From positions 2,580,025-2,644,024 of the forward strand of contig CM030869.1 of NCBI GenBank assembly GCA_018105865.1: DNA of 64,000 bases, given 5' to 3'. The notes below the pieces were generated by a model. It was not told the DNA's origin, searched no databases, and was given only the letters and a program-made list of their open reading frames with translations. The translations under genes and the position numbers were made by a program. Source of the stretch: Metaphire vulgaris. Taxonomy: Eukaryota > Annelida > Clitellata > Crassiclitellata > Megascolecidae. Of the stretch, positions 20,265-31,956 are shown piece after piece. Position 1 is the first letter of the stretch. Each line of letters opens with the position of its first letter.

Positions 20265-20580
20265 GAGAATTTTAGGAGTCCGTCAAAAAATAAAACTGAA
20301 AAAAGAAAACTGCCGTACTCCGGCCACATCACGAGGAAGACAGGCACCTATCTGGAAAAGAAAATGATACAAGGCACAACTGATGCAAAAAGAAAACAAG
20401 GCAAACCCAGGAGTAAATGGACTGAACATCATGCAATCGACTGGAAAGACAGTGGAAATGGCCACCAGAATGACAGACAACAGAAAACAGAGGAGCAAGC
20501 TCATTCATGATGCGCCCTATCCTCTAAGCGAAGATGGCCGAAGGCAAGATAGAGTTGAGTTACCCAAAATATTAGAGCTA
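20265..20580 (+). mobile_element. LINE reverse-transcriptase C-terminal tail, frameshifted
   Basis: One frame reads KLPYSGHITRKTGTYLEKKM, IQGTTDAKRKQGKPRSKWTE and DWKDSG. A second frame continues TGKTVEMATRMTDN and HDAPYP. This is the familiar end of many LINE polyproteins (FGHI.R......I.G...GKR..GRPR..W followed by a tail). The frame change and missing upstream domains show it is dead. It differs from the fragment at 1,660-2,128 and probably belongs to another clade. Confidence 0.82.
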
Positions 20581-21480
20581 TAAAAATTGAATTTCATATT
20601 ATATGATGTTAAATTGTGAACAAATGACTGCATGACAGTGCGCAGACATATAGCTAGGTGATAAGCGAACAGCGGAAAGGCCAAATTTTGAGGATTCCTC
20701 TCCAGTAGACCCTATATAATTCTGATCATAATCAAATTTCAAAATTCGGATATGATGAAATATTAGCCTACCTTATTTCTACATTTCACAATAGCTGTGA
20801 CCTACTTCCTGCAGCAATACCTGAAGAAAAATCAGTTATTGTTTGAACAATTGTAACATTATAATTTTTGAGCACATTATCTAAGCGCTTAATAATAAAT
20901 AATTTCAGCGATATTAATTAATTATCTCAAACAAGGTAACAGTACCTCTTGCGTAAGCTTCAGTGTTAACTCAATAATATATTATCCGTTGTTTACAAAT
21001 GCTAAGACTTGCTAAGCATAGACTTTAATATAATAATATTCTAATAAATCTATGTTGCTAAGTGTTCTGACATTTGACCTCTGACCCATATTAAGGCTAA
21101 AAATAAATCCACGTGACTAAACAAATGTCGGCATGCAGTAATGTAATAGTCTTATGCTGATGTTTATCTAATGCAAACCTGCTATATGTATAGGCCTATA
21201 ATACGATTGCTGTCGGACGTTGGAAGATTTTGAGATATTTTGACGTAATATATTTAATCCAGTGGGCTTTTAAATCGATGATTTTCTACTCCTACTGCTT
21301 GGAATAGACACATTATTCACAATTTTCGACTGAGGCGTCTACCAATATGTCTCAGACCCTTGGACCCTTGGTTTGCTTCCGTTCTGTTCCTCATGTTACC
21401 ATCGGTTCACAACGGTAAAGAAATCTGTCTTTCTTCAGAGTTAATAGAATGAATACGTTTCTCGCTACATTTACTTGTAG
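20581..21480. other. Non-coding, nothing recognised
   Basis: Low-copy AT-rich sequence without exon-like codon structure, simple repeats or inverted termini that I could detect. Confidence 0.45.
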
Positions 21481-21484
21481 ATTA

Positions 21485-21755
21485 CATGTCACTAGAAGAT
21501 GGCAGAGTGTGTTACGTGCTGGAGCGTCAGGCTGACGGAGCGGGTTACAGTGGTTCTCACACAGGGCAGTCCCTACTGAACCACTTTAAACCTTGTTATA
21601 TTATACTATTATATTATTATATTAAGCACCGTTACCCCTATTTATTTTCAACACAGGCAGTAATGCCATCTAAATGACTTTAAATCATGCTATTATTATT
21701 ACTATTATGTTTATTTTCAACACTGGAGAAGTCCATCAAAATGACTTAAAATCCA

Positions 21756-21795
<40 letters not shown>

Positions 21796-21838
21796 CATGT
21801 TTGTGTACCATTTGATGCCGTGCTTGTCACAAATAAAG

Positions 21839-21914
<76 letters not shown>

Positions 21915-21963
21915 TTATTCTTTGTTTGTGTACCATTTGATGTTGTGCTTGTCACAAATAAAG

Positions 21964-21996
<33 letters not shown>

Positions 21997-22000
21997 ATTA
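21485..22000 (+). repeat. tRNA-like SINE head and tail, then duplicated AATAAAGATT(ATT)n tails
   Basis: GATGGCAGAGTGTGTTACGT to GACGGAGCGGGTT is a tRNA-like head, also seen on the minus strand at 27,400-27,485. It runs into GTGGTTCTCACACAGGGCAG, then TACTGAACCACTTTAAACC, then (ATT)n. Further on, GTGTACCATTTGATG..GTGCTTGTCACAAATAAAG occurs twice about 125 bp apart, each time followed by a TTA array. A (CTA)n block lies between them. Confidence 0.78.
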
Positions 22001-22472
22001 TTGGTGGGTTCGTGTGACTGGTCACTGTAATATTAAATTGTTAAAATTAAAATGCACATTTATGACATACCGTAAAATTTTCGCACAATTGGCTGAAAGA
22101 GCCAACATTTTCTGCCTGAGTACTTGACCACATAAACTACGGGAACTGATAGTTAATTGCTTATCCTATTACAAATTAGCTGTCATGTGCAAGAAAAAGT
22201 TTTGTGTTGGTGTGTGTGTGTGTGTGTACGTGTGCGTGTGTGATTGGAAGTTGCGATAGAACAATTATTATTGTGCACCAATTATTATTGTGCGAGAGAG
22301 TAGTGTCGTTAGTAAGTACTTTGTAATGACACATGTGATTAATAATTAATACATTAATTCATTTCTGGAAAGCCAGCCAGTAACGAAAGCTGTTACTCTA
22401 GATGTGTTTTATTGTCAACACTGTTGCATATCTCACTAATAAATGGCATATTTGGTAATATCCTCTACTCCA

Positions 22473-22516
<44 letters not shown>

Positions 22517-22519
22517 CTT

Positions 22520-22554
<35 letters not shown>

Positions 22555-22960
22555 GGAAATTTTAAGAGATAACATTACTGAAACCTGAAACCAAACCATG
22601 AACTATAAATAATAAATGAGGTAAGATTGATTGTTATCACAGAGTTACTCACAGCCGTCATAGTGTTAATTTCCAATTACCCGGTACATATTTGCCAGAC
22701 TGATGTATGACTTGTAATTCAGTATCTTTGCTATACAGTATAACAATATGGCTGCATACAAAGGCCTTTGTTAGGCTCTCTCTGAATCAAAATATTTTCA
22801 CCTGCATATTTACCAGAAAGTCAGCCTCAGCCCAGAATTTAGCAGTCTATATTGGTTTTGTAAATCCATTATATGACCTAGAACACATTCATCTGAATAT
22901 GGGTTTTCTCAGCAGTTAAGAATACCATTTTCGATACCCCCCTCAACTCCTCCCCCCCCA
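22001..22960. other. Non-coding with (GT)n, (TC)n and (CA)n tracts
   Basis: A GT tract lies at about 22,208-22,228, CT at 22,475-22,510 and CA at 22,525-22,553. The rest shows no exon and no transposon termini. Confidence 0.6.
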
Positions 22961-22974
22961 CGCACACATGTAGC

Positions 22975-23178
22975 CAGTGTCTAGACTCATGGACTCCGGG
23001 GGGGGGGGAACAGACAAAGCCTGGAGAAACTGGAAAAGCCGGTGGGGAGGGAAGTCAGCTAGGGGGCTGCTGTTATTTGATGTAGTATGCCAAAATTTCC
23101 GGGAAGAATTTGAAATTTCCGTGGGGGAAAAAGGGCAATTACCCCCCCCCCCCCGGAAACAGCCTAGATTAAACCCTG
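22975..23178. mobile_element. hAT-like MITE, family C, inverted copy
   Basis: The left end is CAGTGTCTAGACTCATGGAC and the right end is GCCTAGATTAAACCCTG. Flanks CATGTAGC and CATGCAGC match at 7 of 8 positions. It is in the opposite orientation to the copy at 4,940. Confidence 0.88.
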
Positions 23179-23720
23179 CATGCAGCCTTTTGTCTGCTAT
23201 GATTGTCTCAATATATTGGCATTAATGCTAAGACTTGGTTATGAGAGTTTCATTCACAACCAAAGATTGATTTGCTTGGTTAGAGGGACTAACCCCCCCC
23301 CCACCACCACCACCACCATCACCAATGGGGTCAAAAATTTTCGTATGGATGTTGTCCAATCCTGCCATTGCTGTTTTGCCTTTTGACAAATTGAAATCTG
23401 CCAACTATTTTGTCCACTTACTTACTTACTAAATTGCATAGTAGAGAGAAATGGACTATTGGCTTAAGGGAAGATTTTATCTTGCTTATATTTAATATTA
23501 TATTTAATAGATTGATTTAGTTAATAAGTGATTGTGTGTTAATAAGTATTTGTGTCCATTGCATTTTTGAAGGCTTGGCTATTTCTATATTGCCATAATG
23601 TGCTAGGTATGTCAAATACCTTTTATTAGCACCTAATGATGTTACTGTGCAACAGTATAGATAGTAACTTGCATGTTGCTAGTAGGGTTAAAGCTAGGTA
23701 GTATTGGGGTAGGTACAAGT

Positions 23721-23802
23721 AATAATAATAACAATAATAACAATAATAACAATAATAACAATAATAATAATAATAATAATGATAATAATGATGATGATGA
23801 TG

Positions 23803-23892
<90 letters not shown>

Positions 23893-23945
23893 TTGATAAG
23901 TTTAAAGTGGTTCAGTAGGGTCTGCCCTGTGTGTGTGAGAACCAC
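23721..23945 (-). repeat. (AAT/AAC)n array attached to an inverted SINE tail
   Basis: About 170 bp of AAT units with AAC and ATG interruptions end at TTTAAAGTGGTTCAGTAGGG and GCCCTGTGTGTGTGAGAACCAC, the reverse complement of the CCACTTTAAACC tail. In SINE orientation the array is again directly 3' of the tail. Confidence 0.9.
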
Positions 23946-24469
23946 TGTTGTACCCATCCAGATCTAGTATCCTATAGCATTGAGGTTTATTTTGAAATCA
24001 TTCACACTCATAGCCGTTACTATCTTCTCGTCCAGTTCATTCCATCTCTGTCCACCACTCTTGCACTAAAAAGTAGGATCAAGTAGCTGAAGTAGGGTTG
24101 GTTTGGGATGTGGATTTTCAGTCTTGTAATAAGAGTCTTAAAGCCGACGAAACTAACGGGAGGAGGGTACCACCCGTTGAAACAATGGGTTAATTTGCAT
24201 TGCAGTCCTAACATATATGTGCAAATTTAACCCTTGGTGTGATAGTGTTGCGTTTCACAGGATAGAAGAATTGATATCGGGTGGGCTAGAAGAGGGGTGG
24301 GTGGGTGCAGATGATACATTGGACACCACGCCCACCGATACAGCGCCTCTCCCTCACCCCCCCCCCCCAAAAAAAAATCCTAATAACCCTCAGGCTATGA
24401 CGTAGGTAATATTTATAGTTCATAAACTCCTTTACGCAGCCATGTTTAGCAAATTTCCGAAGAAATTCT

Positions 24470-24547
24470 GTGTGTTTGTGTGTGTGTGTCTGTCTGTCCG
24501 TTCGTCCATCAGTCAGTCAGTCAGTCAGTCAGTCAGTCAGTCAGTCA

Positions 24548-24641
<94 letters not shown>

Positions 24642-24643
24642 AC
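24470..24643. repeat. (GTGT), (CAGT)n and (CTGT)n tetranucleotide array
   Basis: About 45 bp of CAGT units followed by about 95 bp of pure CTGT units. Serine/valine/cysteine ORFs over it are artefacts. Confidence 0.97.
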
Positions 24644-25011
24644 CATAACAATCTATACCGACAAGTGTTCTTTATATATATAAATCTGCTAACACCAATA
24701 ACAATGAAAACGAGGCCGACCTCGTTTCAGTGTTTACACGAATCACGTGACCTGTGGTTTAAGAAATGGCTCAAGCATTGGTTGTCATTGCATTGCTTAA
24801 CCGATCTGGGATGAGATGTGTCGAAACGAGAGCACAGTAGGTTCGATCATGCGTGAAAGAGGTTCGAACGGCAGGTGCACCGCCAGGCATTTTTAAAAAT
24901 AAAAGCCAACCGCAAAGGTCGAATTTGAGGCGTATTATTGCGTGATGGACATGTAACAATCTATAGCAACATAGTGCGCGAGTTTTTTCACAAGCAGTCC
25001 GGAGTCGCCCC

Positions 25012-25808
25012 CAGTGGCGGTTCCACGTGGGGGATGAGTGGGTCACCGGACTTTCGGAATTACTTTTTAAACTTGTGAAACCTATTTTTGGGTAAAAGTC
25101 TAGTAAAACTACGCGGAAAAACTGCGGATGACCTTTTTTCTTGTCAACCTATTTTTCGCGGTCAAAGTGTAGTAAAATTCATCATCATCATCATCATTGC
25201 TTTCTGCCAACCCATTGGTGGCAATAGCTGGGCACAAGACATTTCCAAGAGGCATCATCACCATCCTGCCCTCTGCCAGCTCTTCAGCGGCAATAGCGAG
25301 ACACAGAATGTTGATCCGCCTCCTGTTCCCGTCTTGTGTCCTTCCATGACACTGTTTTCGCCGAGCACTGGTCATGACTTCTCGGTATATCGAGCTGGCC
25401 GCAATGCCCCATATACAGTAGTTGGACACGCGCCCTCTGCTTACACGACAGCGTACGAAGATCTTCCGCCAGTGATGCTGTTCTTTCATACTCTTCAGTT
25501 GAATACATCCACCATCCCTGCCGTTGTCTTCTGGTATACAGTTGGTCCACGGCACCTTATTCCGTATTATTCGGTGCAATCCCAGGAGGTTTCCCAGCCC
25601 AGGACTTCCCCCCCATCCGCCACCCGGGGGACGCGCCTCTACGCCGTTGTACCCCAGCGCGGGGGTAGTAAAAATTAGGGATAAAATATTCCCTTTTGTC
25701 AGCCTTTTTAGGAAACGTTTATTGATTTTTCCCTTATATTTTCATGTACCCACCAACTTCCTATGAATTCTTTTCATCCCCCACCAAGAAATACTGGAAC
25801 CGCCACTG
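25012..25808. mobile_element. hAT-like MITE, family A1, expanded by an internal repeat
   Basis: The left end is CAGTGGCGGTTCCACGTGGG and the right end is ACTGGAACCGCCACTG. Flanks GTCGCCCC and GTCGCCTT match at 6 of 8. The copy is far longer than its 298-bp relative at 26,552 because about 500 bp (roughly 25,178-25,675) sits inside. That insert starts with (ATC)n and TTCTGCCAACCCATTGGTGG. A related word, TTTCTGCCTGCATGGCGGCA, follows an (ATC)n array at 52,720. Confidence 0.82.
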
Positions 25809-25819
25809 GTCGCCTTCCA

Positions 25820-26145
25820 TGTTTTCAGTAGTGGCGTAACTGGGGATTCCAGGGGAGCGGCCGCCCCGCTCCAATGAAGAAATTTTCAGAAAATTAGCGT
25901 GTTTTTCGGAAATGCAATCAATTAGACATTAGAAATTAAAATTTGTTAGAGAGGCAGCAACAAAGTTGAACAAACTATCGTCAACGGGGACCCTTTTGCG
26001 CGTAAAAAGATTTTGTTAGAACTGTCGGGGGGGGGGGGAATTCGATGTGCGTCTCCTCGATCATGATGTGAATTGAACAGGTTGAGCCTTTTAATATGCT
26101 CTAAGCTCCCCCGGTGCTAAAACCTGGCTACGCTACTGATTTTCG
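25820..26145. mobile_element. hAT-like MITE of the GGCGTAG..GGCTACGC type
   Basis: The left end is CAGTAGTGGCGTAACTGGGG and the right end is CCTGGCTACGCTACTG. No convincing target duplication. Subterminal words resemble the family at 28,663 and 56,783. Confidence 0.7.
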
Positions 26146-26169
26146 GCCTCAATATATAGGTGTCAGGAG

Positions 26170-26351
26170 CAGTGGCGGCTCCACCGGGGGACCCGTGCCC
26201 CCCTATTGAGTGCCTGCCGCCCCAGTGGTCCCTCCAGTTGGGACCCTATACTTAATGCTACATACATTAAACAACAAATGGTTGGCCCCCCATGATTAGA
26301 AATTGCCACCCCAACGGCCCCCCCACGTGCCAAATCCTAGAGCCGCCACTG
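26170..26351. mobile_element. hAT-like MITE, family A2 (CAGTGGCGGCTCCACCGG)
   Basis: The left end is CAGTGGCGGCTCCACCGGGG and the right end is CTAGAGCCGCCACTG. The flanks are a perfect 8-bp duplication, GTCAGGAG. The interior has CATACATTAAACAACAAATG, shared with the copies at 26,904 and 46,526 and in scrambled form at 47,179. Confidence 0.95.
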
Positions 26352-26551
26352 GTCAGGAGTCGGACAGAGAAATATGTTTCGACGCCACTTGGATGTCGGC
26401 CTCGCAACGCAGAGATGGGTACGCTTTCAATGTTGTACCGGTAATCCGCAACAAAATGTCATGGTTTGTTAATCCAAGATTTGTTGACCCGCTGAATTCA
26501 TTGTTTACCCCTACCATGGGCACCGAATTCCCCGGGTAGTACGCCCCTTGG

Positions 26552-26849
26552 CAGTGGCGGTTCCACGTGGGGGATGAGTGGGGATGCATCCCTCACCGGA
26601 CTTTCGGAGTTACTTTTTTGCTTGTGAAACCTACTTTTTGGGCAAAAGTCTAGTAAAACTAACTGGGGATGACCTCTTTTTGCTTGTCAACCTATTTTTC
26701 TGTAAAAGCATAGTAAAATTAGGGATACAATTCCCTTTTCAGCCTTTTCGGCAAATTTTATTGATTTTTCCTTCTATTTTCACCCCCACCCATCACCAAC
26801 TTTCTATGAATTCATTCATCCCCACCAAGAAATCCTGGAACCGCCACTG
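26552..26849. mobile_element. hAT-like MITE, family A1, intact copy
   Basis: CAGTGGCGGTTCCACGTGGG and TCCTGGAACCGCCACTG bound 298 bp. The flanks are a perfect 8-bp duplication, CCCCTTGG. This copy is the best guide to the boundaries of family A1. Confidence 0.95.
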
Positions 26850-26903
26850 CCCCTTGGCAAAACATACGGTAACATTGTCTGACAACATGTAGCCTATACA
26901 TCT

Positions 26904-27095
26904 CAGTGGCGGCTCCACCGGGGGGGGCAGGGGGCCCGTGCCCCCCTATTGAGTGCCTGGCCCCCAGTGGCCCCCCATCCCAGTTGGGACCCTATACTTA
27001 ATGCTACATACATTAAACAACAAATGGTTGGCCCCCATGATTAGAAGTTGCCACCCCAACGGCCCCCCACTTGCCAAATCCTAGAGCCGCCACTG
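26904..27095. mobile_element. hAT-like MITE, family A2
   Basis: CAGTGGCGGCTCCACCGGGG and CTAGAGCCGCCACTG bound 192 bp. Flanks ATACATCT and AAACATCT match at 7 of 8. It is the third family A element within 1 kb. Confidence 0.93.
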
Positions 27096-27334
27096 AAACA
27101 TCTCCATTTGTTTTCATTGAACCGACTCGTATACTGATCTTCATGCTCCGTAATCGATAATGCAAAGCCTAAACTAACTTGGCACGATTTCAGCCTAGGC
27201 CTAATTCGAGAGGACTATAAATAGACCTATAGCGTTAGTCCGTTAAACGCTAATGCTACACGCAAGACGTCAGAATGTCGGAACACAAAGAAGGTACGCG
27301 GATTTTTTTGTCGTTCGACTGCTCAGTCAGCATT

Positions 27335-27485
27335 GGCCGGTAAAACTTAAACTTTGCATGATTTAAAGTGGGCTTAGAAGGCATTACTGCCTGTGTGTGA
27401 AAGCCACTAGGGGCACTAACGGGGCTTGAACCCGCTCCGTCAGCCTGACGCTCCAGCACGTAACCCACTCTGCCATCTTCCGCCC
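27335..27485 (-). mobile_element. tRNA-headed SINE, short form
   Basis: On the minus strand, GAAGATGGCAGAGTGGGTTA resembles box A and GAGCGGGTTCAAGCCCCGTT resembles box B. These are followed by GGCTTTCACACACAGGCAG and CCACTTTAAATC. The head is nearly identical to the + strand copy at 21,497-21,548. Confidence 0.82.
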
Positions 27486-27879
27486 CCACGGTAGGCCTTC
27501 ACGGTAGGGCCCTAGATAGGAAGATAGCCTATTTATCATCTGTTTTTGAAAATGGGGATCATGTATCGTTGTGCTGTTCTATGTGTTGTGTCTGTCACTC
27601 TGTCGGTTTTTGGTGTCTTGTTGGATGACATATAATTTTTTGGGCTGAGGTCGGAAATGCGTCACAACGATTATTATTAGCTCGTTTTCTGTCTCAGAAT
27701 CTGTCAGCTGCTGATGAGTCATGGTTTCAGGTAGGTCTCGGGTGCAATTATGCCCCTAAGCCCCCTTCCCCGGCCCGCCCCGCCCACTCAAATGTCCCAG
27801 CCTAAGTAATTATGCCTAATTTAAGGCAAGGGTTTGCGGGATACGTAACGATAATTACATAAGTCGCATTCATAGTGAA

Positions 27880-27903
27880 ACCCAACAGCAGCAGCAGCAA
27901 CTG

Positions 27904-27941
<38 letters not shown>

Positions 27942-27980
27942 GTAATAATAATATAATGACAATAATAATAATAATGCCAA

Positions 27981-28069
<89 letters not shown>

Positions 28070-28102
28070 GGAAGAAGAAGAATAACAATAATAATAACGA
28101 TA

Positions 28103-28147
<45 letters not shown>

Positions 28148-28213
28148 GTAATAATAATAATGATAATGATGATGGTGATGATGACGACGACGACGACGAC
28201 GACGATGATGATG

Positions 28214-28266
<53 letters not shown>

Positions 28267-28366
28267 GAAGAAGAATAACAATAATAATAACGATAATGAT
28301 GATGAATAATGGTAATAATAATAATGATAATGATGATGGTCTGACGACGACGACGATGATTTGATG

Positions 28367-28413
<47 letters not shown>
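27880..28413. repeat. Large compound trinucleotide array
   Basis: Blocks of (CAG), (ATG)n, (AAT)n, (CTA)n, (AAT)n, (AAG), (ATG)n, (ACG)n and (AAT)n. A GGAAGAAGAAGAATAACAAT to GATAATGATGATG module appears twice, at about 28,070 and 28,263, so part of the array was duplicated as a unit. All long ORFs here are artefacts. Confidence 0.96.
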
Positions 28414-28414
<1 letters not shown>

Positions 28415-28662
28415 GCCACCACTGTCGCTCATATACATCCCTCTATTCCACCATCTGTCAATCGTCAATCGAATCTGCTGCATTTGTTGCCTTCGAGTCT
28501 GCATCTGCAAAAGCGCTTTTCAGTATAAAATGCCCACAATTATAGGTCACATAATATTGTATTCCACGATTTCTTAATTCTGTATAAATTAATATAACAG
28601 GCATTATCTTTTAGCGTCCGTTATGCACTGCGGTGGGCTGGGTAATTCTCTTTGAAGATAAG

Positions 28663-28849
28663 CAGAGGCGTAGCGACGGGGGTGTATATACCCCTTCCCC
28701 CCAATCAGTCTACCGTACAGTTTTTTATGTGATTTACAAGTGGTTATATCATATATGTGGTTTATATTATTTATGTGGGTTATAGTTCAGATTTATACCC
28801 ACCCAAAATATTTATACCCTCCCAAATCAATTTCCTGGCTACGCCCCTG
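28663..28849. mobile_element. hAT-like MITE, family E (CAGAGGCGTAGCGACGGGG)
   Basis: CAGAGGCGTAGCGACGGGGG and CTGGCTACGCCCCTG bound 187 bp. The flanks are a perfect 8-bp duplication, AAGATAAG. A second copy lies at 56,783-56,974. Confidence 0.95.
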
Positions 28850-29182
28850 AAGATAAGCTGGCATAGATAGGACCTACGAATCTTTCTAAGACGCTCGTTA
28901 ATCTTAAATAGCGCCTTGATAACAGGGAATTAGCCTAAAGCAGTACGCAACCTTATTTTGAATGTCTCAAAACTCAATTCCTTCGAGCGTTATCGCCAAT
29001 GGGGACTTTACATTGGCACACTATAACAGCACAAGAGGCCAATTTTTTTAGTCCAAGAAAGAACAATTTTTGGTTTGTGGACAAATGGAACAGTTTGGAC
29101 GAGGTGGGAGCGACGGTTGAAACAGTAAACGGATTCAAAGGCTATCTCGGAAAACTAGGTTATTGAATGCGGAGAGTTACAA

Positions 29183-29406
29183 CAGTGGTTTTCACACAGG
29201 CTCCTAAACCACTTAAATCACCAGGGGCGGCGCTGGGTTTTGTTGACTGGGTGGGTCTAATGCAATCTACACAGCCAGGACCTGGCTCAGACTACCCTCA
29301 CCCCCATGAAAATTTATCTGCGTATTTGCACGATTTGCTTGGGTGCCCATGCCCGAGGCTGGGTGGGTCCGGACCCGCGGACCCCTAGCGCCGCCCCTGT
29401 AAATCA

Positions 29407-29478
<72 letters not shown>
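29183..29478 (+). repeat. SINE tail and (ATT)n array, split by a MITE
   Basis: CAGTGGTTTTCACACAGG and CCTAAACCACTTAAATCAC lead to the MITE at 29,222-29,399. The tail then resumes with the duplicated TAAATCAC and enters an (ATT)n array. Removing the MITE and one TSD would restore the usual tail-array junction. Confidence 0.88.
29222..29399. mobile_element. hAT-like MITE (CAGGGGCGGCGCTGGG) nested in a SINE
   Basis: CAGGGGCGGCGCTGGG and CTAGCGCCGCCCCTG bound 178 bp. The flanks are a perfect 8-bp duplication, TAAATCAC. The interior is GC-rich and non-coding. Confidence 0.95.
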
Positions 29479-29480
<2 letters not shown>

Positions 29481-29559
29481 GTCCTCTTCCATACGGTAGC
29501 CTCTCAAAAAGTGAGGGGGGTCTCGAGCCATTCGTAATACAGATATCGCATTCGTATTA

Positions 29560-30120
29560 GAAAGCAGATTCATTGCAGAGAAAAAATTTTTTTCTCCTCC
29601 TGCTACGCCACGCTGATATATGGAAAATGCGCCCTTGTTGATTGATTGATTGATTGATAAGTTAATTTATACAGCACGCAAATGCGCTGCAGCTGATCGT
29701 TCAAATAAATTCGTCTTCAATCTTCAAAGACTTACGTCTTTATGAACTGTCATTGGATATTGAACCGTGGTGGTATTGATTTTTGTATTGATATTAATTG
29801 ATGTTTCGATCGATTGATTTCATCTTTATTTTGTGGAGTCGATCGTTTTTTTGGATGACCACTGTGCTCGCTTTCTTGTTTATATGTTGTGCTTGTTTCT
29901 ATGCCTTGTGGAATCGATTTTACCCAACATATGTTTGGAATTTCCCAGACGTTACGCGTCGATTGTTGCCCTCATTCAACATCCAGTGGCGTGCCAAAGA
30001 GTGATGGATGTCCCCGGGGGGGGCGAAAGTAAACTTGGATGCCCCCTCCCGCCACCTCGGTGTTAGGTTTTACCAAAAAGGTCGCCAACCAATTTGGAAT
30101 TCCCTTCTCTGCTTTCCCAG
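29560..30120. other. Non-coding, with a short (TTGA)n
   Basis: TTGATTGATTGATTGATTGA lies at about 29,638-29,660. No exon seen. The short ORF at 29,798-30,004 lacks splice sites and family likeness. Confidence 0.45.
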
Positions 30121-30123
30121 GGC

Positions 30124-30230
30124 CAGTGTTTAATCTAGACTTCTGGACTCCGGGGACTTTGCCGGTTCCCAAAGCCGGGGGAATTTGTTAGTCCGTCGCC
30201 CCGGAGTCCAGGAGTCTAGATTAAACACTG
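30124..30230. mobile_element. hAT-like MITE, family C, short deletion copy
   Basis: CAGTGTTTAATCTAGACTTC and GAGTCTAGATTAAACACTG bound only 107 bp, so the middle has been lost. Flanks do not match. Confidence 0.82.
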
Positions 30231-30678
30231 TTTCCCATGACGTAACGTATTTAATTGGATCTTGCCCTCATTCAACAATACAATTTATTTAATAGTAATC
30301 ATTCTGAGTGGGGGATGCCCTGGGGGTCGAAAGAAATGTCGAGCTTGGAGGATGCAGTTGTTGAGAAACCTCGGTGTTAGGTGGGGATTTAAGAGCAAAC
30401 AAGGTCGGGTGGAGACAATTTGGAGAAATGCCCTTATCTGGTGAGGATTCCACTGCAGTGCACTGCCCGGGGCCACCCTCCCATGCACCGCCCCCCTTCT
30501 GCACGCTATTGCCAGCATCCCTTGGCCCCTGCATGTCTTTAGGTTTTTAAGGCTACGACGGATGGCCCGTAGACTAAGATGTACAAAGATTTCAATTGAG
30601 TCGACGTCAGACCAGAATGTCGGAACAGAATGTTAGACACCAGAATAATTCCAGGTCAACCGATTGACAGTGTACCAC

Positions 30679-31039
30679 CAGGGTTTAATCTAGGTGTTTC
30701 CGGGGAAATTGCCCTTTTTCACCCCGGGAAATTTCAAATTTCCCCGGAAATTTTGGCATACTACATCAACTAACAGCAGCCCCCTAGCTGATTCCCCCCT
30801 GGCTTTGTCAGTTCCCTCCAAGGTGCGATTTGTGACCTGGGGCAGTGGGGGTGGTGGGGAATATGTCGAGCTTGGAGGGATGCAGTTGTTGGGAAACGTA
30901 GCAGTGCGGGGATGTAGTGGTGGGGGATGTAGCAGTAGGGGAATGCAGTTGGGCAGAGGGGGTGGGGTGGGAAGATTCCCCCTTTCCCCTATAAATCGCG
31001 CCCTGCCCCCCCGGAGTCCAGAGTCTAGATTAAACACTG
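30679..31039. mobile_element. hAT-like MITE, family C, containing a nested family D copy
   Basis: The left end is CAGGGTTTAATCTAGGTGTT and the right end is GTCTAGATTAAACACTG. At about 30,821-31,006 it is interrupted by AAGGTGCGATTTGTGACCTG to ATAAATCGCGCCCTG, a family D element. Family D was therefore active after this family C copy inserted. Confidence 0.85.
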
Positions 31040-31084
31040 CAGTGCACACAGCTGACACCCTAAAAACTGACACTACTGAGACAT

Positions 31085-31088
31085 CTAA

Positions 31089-31127
<39 letters not shown>

Positions 31128-31170
31128 CCATCAATCGAACTCATCGATTTTCGTAGCGCCACTGTAAAAG
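31085..31170 (-). repeat. (AATC)n tail with inverted SINE core
   Basis: (AATC)n is followed by ATCGATTTTCGTAGCGCCAC, a diverged CATAGAAG..GGCGC core in minus orientation. Confidence 0.65.
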
Positions 31171-31284
31171 TTCAGCGGGAAACCATGCAGTATGATGGCT
31201 TTACAACTAAACAGCAAATTTATTACCGCAATACTATTTTCAAGCCAATGCGTCGACTGTACGCAGACATTTTTATGACGGTGG

Positions 31285-31679
31285 TTGGGGTTTGAAAAAG
31301 TTTGACAGTTGTTGACAGGGGAGGGGGTTAAGAGAAGTTGACGTCAACAATTTAATTATTTTTCACAAATGATAAAAACAGGAAATTTCATGGACTACTA
31401 TTTATTACAACGGAAAAAAGTCTGACAAGCAAAAAACAAGGTCATCACCACCACATTATGACACTTGATGAACAACAGAAATGGAAAAAAGGTCATCACC
31501 GCAAAAATAATAACCTTCTAAACTTTTTAGGGCGACCCGCCACTGATCTTAGTTCGGGGGTGGGGGTCAACAGTTTTTGACATAATTTTAGGGGGTCATT
31601 GAAAGTTGACAGCTGTTGACAAGGGACGGAGGGGGTAAAAATTGCCCAAAATTTGTTGACGTAATTAATGGACAGCCCC
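31285..31679. mobile_element. MITE with TAATTAATGGACAGCCCC terminus, truncated copy
   Basis: The right end TTGACGTAATTAATGGACAG + CCCC and the internal TTTGACAGTTGTTGACAGGG match the copies at 2,593 and 36,884. The left terminus is missing. Confidence 0.75.
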
Positions 31680-31692
31680 ATATCTGTCTATC

Positions 31693-31956
<264 letters not shown>

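Noticed and set aside
25088..25678. 196-codon + and 156-codon minus ORFs
   Set aside because: They lie inside a MITE and its inserted repeat. A related fragment of that repeat occurs at 52.7 kb. No family likeness.
27802..28422. Long ORFs of poly-Ile, poly-Ser, poly-Leu and poly-Tyr
   Set aside because: They only translate trinucleotide arrays. The same holds for the ORFs over 31,588-32,198, 32,422-32,929, 34,206-34,427, 44,120-44,417 and 63,016-63,391.
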